The notes below the pieces were generated by a model. That model did not search any database. It had not been told where the DNA came from and saw only the letters and a program-made list of their open reading frames with translations. The position numbers and the translations under genes were made by a program. Shown here piece by piece: positions 6,719 through 12,586 of a DNA stretch of 35,587 bases. Source of the DNA: CAKPSH01 sp964634355 (lineage in GTDB: Bacteria > Bacillota > Clostridia > TANB77 > CAG-508); NCBI GenBank assembly GCA_964634355.1, contig CAZWIF010000005.1:1-35587 (forward strand), given 5' to 3'. Numbering within the stretch: position 1 is the first letter of the stretch; each line of letters begins with the position of its first letter.

Positions 6719-6799
6719 TAGAATTTACCTTGTATTATGTAAATAATACAACGGTCATAAGAAGATTCAGGAGAGTTCATTGCAATTCTCCGTTTTTTT
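6719..6799 (+). ncRNA. Candidate small RNA of about 80 nt
   Basis: Starting a few bases after the promoter, it contains a perfect hairpin TGTATTAT-GTAA-ATAATACA (6731-6750), an unpaired stretch (6751-6769) and a Rho-independent terminator: stem 6770-6777 with 6784-6791, then seven Ts (6793-6799). The unpaired segment ACGGTCATAAGAAGATTCAG could be the target-binding part. It is not a known family to me. Confidence 0.55.
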
Positions 6800-6826
6800 A
6801 CTTTTAAACTATTTTACAAAAAAACA

Positions 6827-6866
6827 AGAATTATGTATCTCTGTTTGCGACACGGTACATAATTCT
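6827..6866. repeat. Dyad upstream of the serine recombinase; possible attachment or control site
   Basis: A perfect 11-bp inverted repeat, AGAATTATGTA (6827-6837) and TACATAATTCT (6856-6866), encloses the 14-mer TGCGACACGGTACA (6846-6859) that also occurs inverted at 4152-4165. Size, symmetry and position fit an attP of a large serine integrase, but an operator or RNA hairpin is equally possible. Confidence 0.4.
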
Positions 6867-6878
6867 CACACATAAACA

Positions 6879-6964
6879 CTATTGAAAGTGATTGCTTTTA
6901 TATTATACACTATAAATGCTTTCATTTTCAATAGTAAAATTAAAAAAATATTGAAAATGGAGGT
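6879..6964 (+). promoter_or_regulatory. Switchable leader hairpin before the serine recombinase
   Basis: CTATTGAAAGTGATTGC (6879-6895) can pair with GCTTTCATTTTCAATAG (6918-6934). The second arm can instead pair with ATTGAAAATGG (6950-6960), which runs into the ribosome site TGGAGGT. The two pairings exclude each other, as in translational switches. A very similar layout precedes the gene at 9066. Confidence 0.45.
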
Positions 6965-6973
6965 ATTTTTATT

Positions 6974-8338
6974 ATGAAATATGTAGCTTGCTACTGTAGA
7001 GTTAGCACAGAAGAACAAGCGAAATTTGGTTTTTCTATACAAGCGCAAAAAGCTGCTTTGGAAAAATATTGCAAAGAAAATAAATATAAATATGAATTAT
7101 ACATAGACGAGGGTATCTCCGCTTCTTCTATGAAAAAAAGAAAAGCATTAATTGATATGCTAAGTAAAGCTAATGTTTTTGATATGATTTTGTTTACAAA
7201 ATTAGACAGGTTATCAAGAAATGTTTTAGACGCTAACAACATAAATAAAATATTAAAAGAAAATAATTGTACAATGAAAGCGATAGACGAAGATGACGTT
7301 GATACTAGCACCGCAGATGGAACATTTATATTTAATCTCAAAGTATCGCTAGCTCAAAGAGAAATCGGCAAAACTTCTGAAAGAATTAACTTCGTTTTTC
7401 AAAACAAACGTGAAAAAGGCGAGGTTACATCAGGAACAAAAAAATACGGATATAATATAGTTAATAAAAAATTTGAAATAAACCCCTCAGAGGCGGAAAA
7501 TATTCGAAATTTATATACAGAATTTATTAACAACAATGGAAATCTTAAAGAAACATATAAATATTTTATTAAACATTTTGAAAACAAAGGCTATGATGCA
7601 ATGAGTAACTATTTAAAAGAAACTGCATATATAGGAAAGTATAAGTTATATAGAAAAGATATTTATATAGATGATTATATTCCTGCAATTTTAGACGTAG
7701 AAACTTGGCAAAAAGCTCAAAACCTTAGAAAAAGGAAATCTGTTGAAAGAAAAAAATATCCAGATTTATTTTCAGGATTATTGTATTGCCAAAACTGTGG
7801 CAATAGATTATCTAAAAAAGTAGATTACCGCGTTAAAAATATAGTTGTAAGATATATTTGTGATAATAACTATAGATACAAAGTAGGAATAGATAAAAAA
7901 CGTTGCTCAAACAATAAAACTATAAAAGAAGATTATGTTGAAGAATTTTTACTTAATAATTTAGATAAAGAGCTTTCAAAATTTATATTAAAAGTCTCTG
8001 TAAAATCATCTATTGAAAAAATAGATAATACACAAAAAATAAAAAGTATTGAGAAAAAATTAAATAAGCTTAAAGATTTGTACATAGATGATTTAATAGA
8101 TAAAGAAGAATATAAAAAAGATTATGAAAAATATAAAAGTGAATTAAACAAATTAAAAAACTGCAATACAAATGATATTATACAAAAAGACTGTTCATAT
8201 TTGCAAAAAATCTTAAATTCAGATTATAAAACTATTTATAATAATCTTAGCGTTGAAAATAAAAAGAAATTTTGGTTGTCCATAATTGATAAAATATACA
8301 TAAAAGATAGTAAAATTGAAGAGGTTACTTTTTTGTAA
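6974..8338 (+). CDS. Large serine recombinase (integrase-type)
   Basis: 454 residues; the ATG at 6974 follows TGGAGGT. Residues 1-140 are the resolvase catalytic domain: YCRVSTEEQ with nucleophile Ser10, then KLDRLSRNVLDANN with the catalytic Arg cluster, and SLAQREIGKTSERI in the helix-E region. A recombinase domain follows (FQNKREKGEVTSGTKKYGY), then a zinc ribbon (YCQNCGNRLSKK, later CSNNK) and a C-terminal coiled coil rich in Lys and Leu. Such proteins integrate phages or mobilise small elements between short, non-identical att sites. A tyrosine integrase is also present, so this may belong to an inserted element or be a second integration system. No in-frame CGG occurs. A hairpin spans its stop codon. 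Confidence 0.92.
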   Translation: MKYVACYCRVSTEEQAKFGFSIQAQKAALEKYCKENKYKYELYIDEGISASSMKKRKALIDMLSKANVFDMILFTKLDRLSRNVLDANNINKILKENNCTMKAIDEDDVDTSTADGTFIFNLKVSLAQREIGKTSERINFVFQNKREKGEVTSGTKKYGYNIVNKKFEINPSEAENIRNLYTEFINNNGNLKETYKYFIKHFENKGYDAMSNYLKETAYIGKYKLYRKDIYIDDYIPAILDVETWQKAQNLRKRKSVERKKYPDLFSGLLYCQNCGNRLSKKVDYRVKNIVVRYICDNNYRYKVGIDKKRCSNNKTIKEDYVEEFLLNNLDKELSKFILKVSVKSSIEKIDNTQKIKSIEKKLNKLKDLYIDDLIDKEEYKKDYEKYKSELNKLKNCNTNDIIQKDCSYLQKILNSDYKTIYNNLSVENKKKFWLSIIDKIYIKDSKIEEVTFL

Positions 8339-8342
8339 CCTC
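8321..8342 (+). terminator. Hairpin spanning the recombinase stop codon
   Basis: GAGGTTAC (8321-8328), loop TTTTTT and GTAACCTC (8335-8342) form a perfect 8-bp stem that includes the stop codon. There is no T-run after it, so it may protect or weakly terminate the mRNA. The following 8343-8520 holds no gene that I can support. Confidence 0.4.
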
Positions 8343-8520
8343 AATTGTTACTTAATTCTGGCGCTCCAACTGGACAACAGTGTTTAACGAACAATTATAA
8401 CAGCCTGTTAAATTTGTATCTATTTTAAGCCGTTTTTATTTTTAAGATAAAAAGTTACATAGCTTGATTTTATGCGGTTTTGAGAGATTTAAAAATTTTT
8501 TTATTTTTTTGAAAAAAGTA

Positions 8521-8549
8521 TTGACAGTGTGGACACACTATGCTATAAT
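8521..8549 (+). promoter_or_regulatory. Near-consensus promoter with embedded palindromic operator
   Basis: TTGACA (8521-8526), a 17-base spacer and TGC-TATAAT (8544-8549) form an almost perfect promoter. The perfect inverted repeat AGTGTG-GA-CACACT (8526-8539) starts on the last base of the -35 and fills the upstream spacer, so a repressor bound there would block polymerase. A ribbon-helix-helix protein encoded at 8778 is the obvious candidate. Confidence 0.8.
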
Positions 8550-8581
8550 ATATTTAGTTCAAAAGAAAGGAAGTGATATTT

Positions 8582-8698
8582 ATGAATTTAATAAAAAAAG
8601 TGCTTATCTATCTGACACATAGACAAGCACAAAAACAAGCTAAAGTAAGACAACAACATAATCGAGAACAGATTAAATTAATCTTACAAGACTTGTAA
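8582..8698 (+). CDS. Small basic protein, 38 residues
   Basis: The ATG at 8582 follows AAAGGAAGTGATATTT, 33 bases after a strong promoter. The sequence is MNLIKKVLIYLTHRQAQKQA and continues Gln/Arg-rich (KVRQQHNREQIK). It is likely an amphipathic, positively charged helix. It could be a nucleic-acid-binding peptide, an excisionase-like factor or a toxin-type peptide paired with the following gene; the sequence does not decide this. A hairpin terminator follows. Confidence 0.55.
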   Translation: MNLIKKVLIYLTHRQAQKQAKVRQQHNREQIKLILQDL

Positions 8699-8702
8699 AC
8701 TT

Positions 8703-8721
8703 GAGAGAGTTCTTCTCTCTC
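8703..8721 (+). terminator. Hairpin after the 38-residue gene
   Basis: GAGAGAG-TTCTT-CTCTCTC is a perfect 7-bp stem, followed by TTATATATAA. It is a weak T-run and may be a partial terminator before the RHH gene. Confidence 0.45.
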
Positions 8722-8777
8722 TTATATATAAATATTATAGTATATAGTATTTAAAAAATCAAGAGAGGAGATCAAAA

Positions 8778-8930
8778 ATGGCAGAAAAACATAGAAAAAA
8801 AACAAAAAGAATATTTTGTTCAGTTACAAATGAAGAATACGAAAAATGGCAACAATTCTTAAAAAAAGAAAATAAACAAACTCAAGAAATACTTAAACAG
8901 TTTATTGATGAAAAAATTAAAAAAAATTAA
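8778..8930 (+). CDS. Ribbon-helix-helix (CopG/Arc-like) DNA-binding protein
   Basis: 50 residues; the ATG at 8778 follows GAGAGGAGATCAAAA. The pattern is a basic N-terminal arm (MAEKHRKKTKRIFCSVTNEE) giving one beta strand, then two helices (YEKWQQFLKKE and TQEILKQFIDEKI). This is the ribbon-helix-helix arrangement, used as a dimer that inserts the strand into the major groove. It is the likely autoregulator binding the AGTGTG/CACACT palindrome at 8526-8539. It may also act in excision control, since it lies just before the integrase operon. Confidence 0.65.
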   Translation: MAEKHRKKTKRIFCSVTNEEYEKWQQFLKKENKQTQEILKQFIDEKIKKN

Positions 8931-8936
8931 AAAGAA

Positions 8937-8983
8937 CACTTGCATAATTGCTCTAAATTAGCGGTTTCACAATTATACAAGTG
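8937..8983 (+). repeat. Long inverted repeat after the RHH gene
   Basis: CACTTGCATAATTG (8937-8950) and CAATTATACAAGTG (8970-8983) pair at 13 of 14 positions around a 19-base loop. There is no T-run, so it may be a protein-binding or processing site. Confidence 0.5.
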
Positions 8984-8986
8984 CAA

Positions 8987-9057
8987 CATCTTGAAAGATG
9001 TATGATGAAAGTATATCATAAATATAAACATCTTTCAAGTAAAAAATTGAAAGGTGG
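8987..9057 (+). promoter_or_regulatory. Switchable leader hairpin before the 9066 gene
   Basis: CTTGAAAGATG (8990-9000) is perfectly complementary to CATCTTTCAAG (9029-9039). The second arm can alternatively pair with TTGAAAGG (9048-9055), which overlaps the ribosome site AAAGGTGG. The design parallels 6879-6964. Confidence 0.5.
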
Positions 9058-9065
9058 TTTTTATT

Positions 9066-9518
9066 ATGAAAAAAATAAAAGAAGCAAAAATTTTTAAGGG
9101 AACTATTGTAAAAATAACTAATAGCATAACTAAGAAGTGTGAATTTGTTGGAATAATTAGAGACTTTGAAAAATTTAAAGAAAAATTTGAAGTGTGGCAT
9201 GATTTTAATTGTACAGTTGAAAAATACGCAGAAAATGTAACATTATATAAAACAGAAGCTTATTCATGCAAAGGAAATCTCTCAATGTTACTTCATATTA
9301 AAAAAAAATGGGCTAAAGGTTATTTCGAATATAATAATTTTTATACAAAAGAACAAATAGAAATTCTATTAAATAATGACTTATTAGTAGCTGTGCAAGG
9401 ATTACAAGAGATTGACTTGAAAGACTTAGAAAAGCTTGAAGACAGTAATTTAAATAAAAAATGGATCTACAATGTAGTTGACGGTTTCAATATTGATAAT
9501 AACGAAAGAAGTGAATAA
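9066..9518 (+). CDS. Hypothetical protein upstream of the integrase, 150 residues
   Basis: The ATG at 9066 is chosen because AAAGGTGG lies 8 bases upstream; a GTG at 9054 would fall inside that site. The protein starts MKKIKEAKIFKGTIVKITNS with strand-rich spacing that could be a small beta barrel. It continues VGIIRDFEKFKEKFEVW and ends with an acidic helix (EIDLKDLEKLEDS). There is no recognised domain, no signal and no membrane segment. It overlaps the integrase start (TAATG), so the two are translationally coupled and it may modulate integration or excision. Confidence 0.7.
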   Translation: MKKIKEAKIFKGTIVKITNSITKKCEFVGIIRDFEKFKEKFEVWHDFNCTVEKYAENVTLYKTEAYSCKGNLSMLLHIKKKWAKGYFEYNNFYTKEQIEILLNNDLLVAVQGLQEIDLKDLEKLEDSNLNKKWIYNVVDGFNIDNNERSE

Positions 9519-10362
9519 TGATGAAACAAATTAGATTATATGATTTATTTGACGAATATTTATTATCTATTTCTATAGATTCTTCTAAATGCTTAAAATA
9601 TTATATAAGAGATTTTGAAAAGTACTTTGAAAATAAATATATAGATGAATTTAATGTTAATGATATTCAAAGATTTATTAATAATAAAATATCACACAAC
9701 TTAAAAGATACTACAATTTATCGTTATTACAGAATGCTTAAAACGATATTTAATTATGCTGTGTCACATGAATATATATCTAAAAATCCATGCTGCGGTG
9801 TTAAAGTTAAGCATAAGTTGCGAGCAGACATAAAAGCACTTGACTATTCAAAGAGATACATAAAAAGTTTATTAAAATTATATAAAAAAACTGTTATATA
9901 TTACATTGTTCTAATTGCCGTTCATACGCGGTATGCGTAAAATTGAAATAATGAGATTGACTAAAAGAGACATTCTATTTAGAGAAAGAAAAATAATTGT
10001 ACAATCTGCTAAAAATCATAAATACAGAATGATTAATATTGACTTAAAACTAACAATTATACTATTTTTCTATTGTAGAAATCTTAGCAATAATGACTTA
10101 CTATTTAAAATTAGAAGTAATAGTGTTAGTGTTATATTTCATAAAATTATGAAAAAATCAAATCTAAGACAAATTACTTTTCATGATTTAAGACACATAC
10201 ATGCTTCTTATTTACTTTCAAGACTTAAAAACAATGCAAGTTCAATACTTGTAGTTCAAACGAGATTACGGACATTCTAGTCGTACCGAAACACTTGAGA
10301 CTTACTCTCACGTTCTCAACAAAGACTCTGAAAAAGCAATACATGTTTTAAATTTTATATAA
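9518..10362 (+). CDS. int: Tyrosine-type phage integrase (two CGG +1 shifts)
   Basis: It catalyses attP-attB recombination. Start ATG at 9518 (9521 is also possible). Residues 1-110 are the SAM-like core-binding domain (FDEYLLSISIDSSKCLKYY, then DTTIYRYYRMLKTIFNYA). The catalytic domain follows from about 115. Straight reading stops at 9940 and leaves two fragments plus a third piece without its own start. Skipping the C of CGG at 9929 gives HTGMRKIEIM with catalytic Arg140. Skipping the C of CGG at 10269 gives RLGHSSRTETLETYSHV with His252 and nucleophile Tyr262. Lys165/168 and His222-x-x-Arg225 (HDLRH) lie between. With both shifts it is a complete 280-residue integrase; with neither it has no catalytic residue. 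A terminator follows at 10434. Confidence 0.93.
9929..9932 (+). other. CGGT +1 shift site 1 in int
   Basis: The context is ACG CGG TAT. C-GGT read as Gly restores H-T-G-M-R, with the first catalytic Arg. The zero frame ends three codons on (TAA). Confidence 0.87.
10269..10272 (+). other. CGGA +1 shift site 2 in int
   Basis: The context is TTA CGG ACA, in the frame set by site 1. C-GGA read as Gly restores R-L-G-H-S and the C-terminal Tyr. Without it the frame ends at TAG 10278-10280. Confidence 0.87.
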
Positions 10363-10433
10363 TATTATTGACTAACAAACATGATTGTGATATTATAATA
10401 TTGCTTTAAATATAATTGAAATGCTTAATCCTT

Positions 10434-10464
10434 GAGCTAGAATAGTATAAAACTAATCTAGCTC
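10434..10464 (+). terminator. Rho-independent terminator after int
   Basis: GAGCTAGAATAG (10434-10445) and CTAATCTAGCTC (10453-10464) pair at 11 of 12 positions, followed by TTTTATTATTTA. It ends the rightward integrase transcript just before the convergent lysin gene. The stretch 10363-10433 is AT-rich and is where attP would be expected, but I see no diagnostic core. Confidence 0.75.
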
Positions 10465-10469
10465 TTTTA

Positions 10470-12075
10470 TTATTTATATGCACTTGTACTTACATAAGCA
10501 TATCTTCTCGTTTTTACTACATATACATAGTCTACTGTACTTGATACATTCTTAACTATTTTAACTTGTGTCAATGCTAAGTATGTGTATTTTGTTCCGC
10601 TTAAGTTTGACTTGCTATACAATGTAGTTTTAGTTGCTAATCTTTTATAAGTTCCGACCGTGTTTTTTACAGATGTGATTGTTTTACTTGCATTTGAACT
10701 ATAAGCACTTACATTACAATATGCGTATCTTCCGTGTTTTTACTACGTACACATAATCTACAGTTGAACTTACGTGACTTATTACTTTTATTTGTGTTTG
10801 TGCTAAATAATTATATTTTGTTCCTGTTAAGTTGCTATTGCTGTAAAGTGTTGTTGCACTTTTTAATCTGTATAATGTGCCTGTGCTTGTGCTATAAGAT
10901 GTACTTGTAGCTATCGAAACAGGACTTGCAGATAGATAACTTGTACTTACCCACTTGTTTGTTCCTATTCTGCTCCAACCGTTCGCCACTTCATATACTG
11001 TTACCGCTGTACCTTTTATCAAGCTTCCTATTACATTCCCGTTCGGTGCATTTCTAACGTTCAAATTAGCACTTTGTGTTGCTACATATCTTGTATAACT
11101 TGTTGTACTAGTTGTAGTTGCTGTGTTTCCGCTTCCGTTGTCGTTGCTGTATATCCAAAAATATTTATAATTCGCATAAGTTTTAAAAGAGTTTTCGCTT
11201 ACAAATACAGAATTTCCGCTTACAGTTACATTTGCTACTTTTCTGCTAGCTGTATTAAATTTCCCGCTGTACGCGTAAGGGTCGTATACTGTTATTGTTC
11301 CGCTGTTATCAGCTACTAATACTATGTAATGTCCGCCAGTTGTGAATAGACCACTTCCGCAACTTGCTATTACATAATACTTGTTGCTACCGTCGCTATT
11401 TTTTTGTGTTAAATAGCTTTGCATTGTTGCAAAACTACTAGTTGTATAGTATTCATTAAAGCCGAAATAATCTGCTACAAACGGAAAGTATGACCACGCT
11501 GTACCACTTGACGCAGTTCTGTACCCATTGTCAACCGCTAAATTTGCCATTGTCGTCGGAAGTATTGTTCCTTTACTGCTAGATACTACCATAGCTGCCG
11601 ATGTAGGACCACATGCACTTGACTTCATTGTTTGCGAACTATCATTAGTGCTAGAATACATTACATTAGCCCACCTGCTATCCGCTTGACTGTAGTATGT
11701 AAGTCCTTGATAGCTACCTAAAAGAGTTTGTCCGTCTCCGCTGTTTGTTCCGTCATAGCTTATATTTTCTTGCTCTACTACTGCATCAGTCTCTAATGCT
11801 CCCTCGTCTGTTATAGTTTCCTCTTCTGCTTCTGTGCTTTCTATTACTTCTGTAGTAGATAAATCTTCATTGTTCTCTGTAGCTTCTATCGTATCATTTG
11901 CTAATTCTTGTGTTTCTTCTGTTATAATTACATCTGTTATAGTATTTGTTACTTGTTTTGTTATTTCTGCTTTTAGTTCTTCATTATCACTAAAAGTATA
12001 TACTAGAAACAGTATAAAACACATTGCTATTATACATACTATTGTTACTATTTTACTGTATTTTTTACCTTGCAT
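10470..12075 (-). CDS. Lysin/secreted C39-type cysteine peptidase with SH3-like repeats (one CGG +1 shift)
   Basis: The ATG at 12075 follows AAAGGAGAAAAATAAC. Residues 1-30 contain one transmembrane or signal segment (VTIVCIIAMCFILFLVYTF), then a Thr/Glu-rich linker. Residues about 125-310 form a papain-like C39_2 peptidase: Cys in SACGPTSAAMV, His in TTGGHYIVL, Asp in VYDPY. An SH3b domain follows (NLNVRNAPNGNVIGSL...GWSRIG), then two tandem copies of a 60-residue module. Straight reading breaks at CGG 10734-10732 in copy 1 (VVKTRKIRIL). Skipping the C gives VVKTGRYAY, the exact counterpart of VVKTRRYAY in copy 2, and a 534-residue protein ending TSAYK. It lies after the holin-like gene, so peptidoglycan cleavage at lysis or entry is likely. 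Confidence 0.88.
10473..10881 (-). repeat. Tandem 60-residue cell-wall-binding module, two copies
   Basis: Copy 1 (about 10881-10700) and copy 2 (about 10655-10473) share TTLYSNSNLTGTKYNYLA / TTLYSKSNLSGTKYTYLA and VSSTVDYVYVVKT. Copy 2 is uninterrupted and serves as an internal reference for the +1 shift in copy 1. Confidence 0.88.
10731..10734 (-). other. CGGA +1 shift site in the lysin
   Basis: The context is ACA CGG AAG. C-GGA read as Gly restores the repeat (KTGRYAY) and adds about 87 residues that align with copy 1. Confidence 0.88.
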
Positions 12076-12077
12076 TG

Positions 12078-12344
12078 TTATTTTTCTCCTTTCTCTAAGT
12101 CATCTATTCTGTGATTTGCAACTTTTATTTCTTCTTCTCTTAAAGTGTCTTTTTTTTCTAGTTCATAAACTCTTTCTACAACGTGATTATGCACGTCTAC
12201 TTTTTCTTCTAGTTTTTCTATTCTATATATTGTCAATTTATTGTTAGATTTATTGCTTGTGATAGTTGCAATGACAGACGGTATAGCAACACACAGTCCA
12301 CCTACTACTGAGCTAATAATTGTCACTATTATTGCTTCACTCAT
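12078..12344 (-). CDS. Holin-like / XhlA-type membrane protein
   Basis: 88 residues; the ATG at 12344 overlaps the preceding stop (TAATG) with GAGGAGATG upstream. Residues 4-27 (AIIVTIISSVVGGLCVAIPS) are one transmembrane helix with a short outside N-terminus. The rest is a charged coiled coil (YRIEKLEEKVDVHNHVVERV). Small single-span proteins with a coil, directly before the lysin, are typical of phage lysis cassettes (XhlA/hemolysin or DUF7365-like). A holin or holin-partner role is inferred from position. Confidence 0.65.
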   Translation of the reverse strand: MSEAIIVTIISSVVGGLCVAIPSVIATITSNKSNNKLTIYRIEKLEEKVDVHNHVVERVYELEKKDTLREEEIKVANHRIDDLEKGEK

Positions 12345-12586
12345 TACATCTCCTCCTCTGTTGTTTCTTCCGTTCCTTCTTCTACTTCTACATCTTCTAT
12401 GATTTCAGTTTCTTTTACAGTTTCTTTTGCTTCATATAATGCTTGTATTTCTTCTAAATCCTCCTGCGTTAATACATTTTTGTTAAACCAGCCACTAGCA
12501 TACTGATATGTTTGATATAATGCTACATCTTTTGCTATCATATCTCTTATACCTTGCATGATAAAACTTCGTAAAAATTCATTCAT
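12344..12586 (-). CDS. XkdX-like small phage protein
   Basis: 80 residues; the ATG at 12586 overlaps the fibre-gene stop (TAATG), with AGGAGG upstream. MNEFLRSFIMQGIRDMIAKD and YQYASGWFNKNVLTQEDLEE suit the short W-F-x-x-G/N-x-x-T-x-E-D pattern of XkdX-type proteins found between tail fibre and lysis genes. The C-terminal third is nearly all Glu/Thr (EGTEETTEEEM). Function unknown. Confidence 0.5.
   Translation of the reverse strand: MNEFLRSFIMQGIRDMIAKDVALYQTYQYASGWFNKNVLTQEDLEEIQALYEAKETVKETEIIEDVEVEEGTEETTEEEM

Noticed and set aside
8343..8520. Further gene or att core after the serine recombinase
   Set aside because: No frame with a ribosome site, and I could not match it convincingly to the dyad at 6827-6866.
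9518..10362. Tyrosine integrase as an ordinary pseudogene
   Set aside because: Apart from the two CGG sites the gene has every catalytic residue, no other lesion, a ribosome site, coupling to the upstream gene and a terminator.
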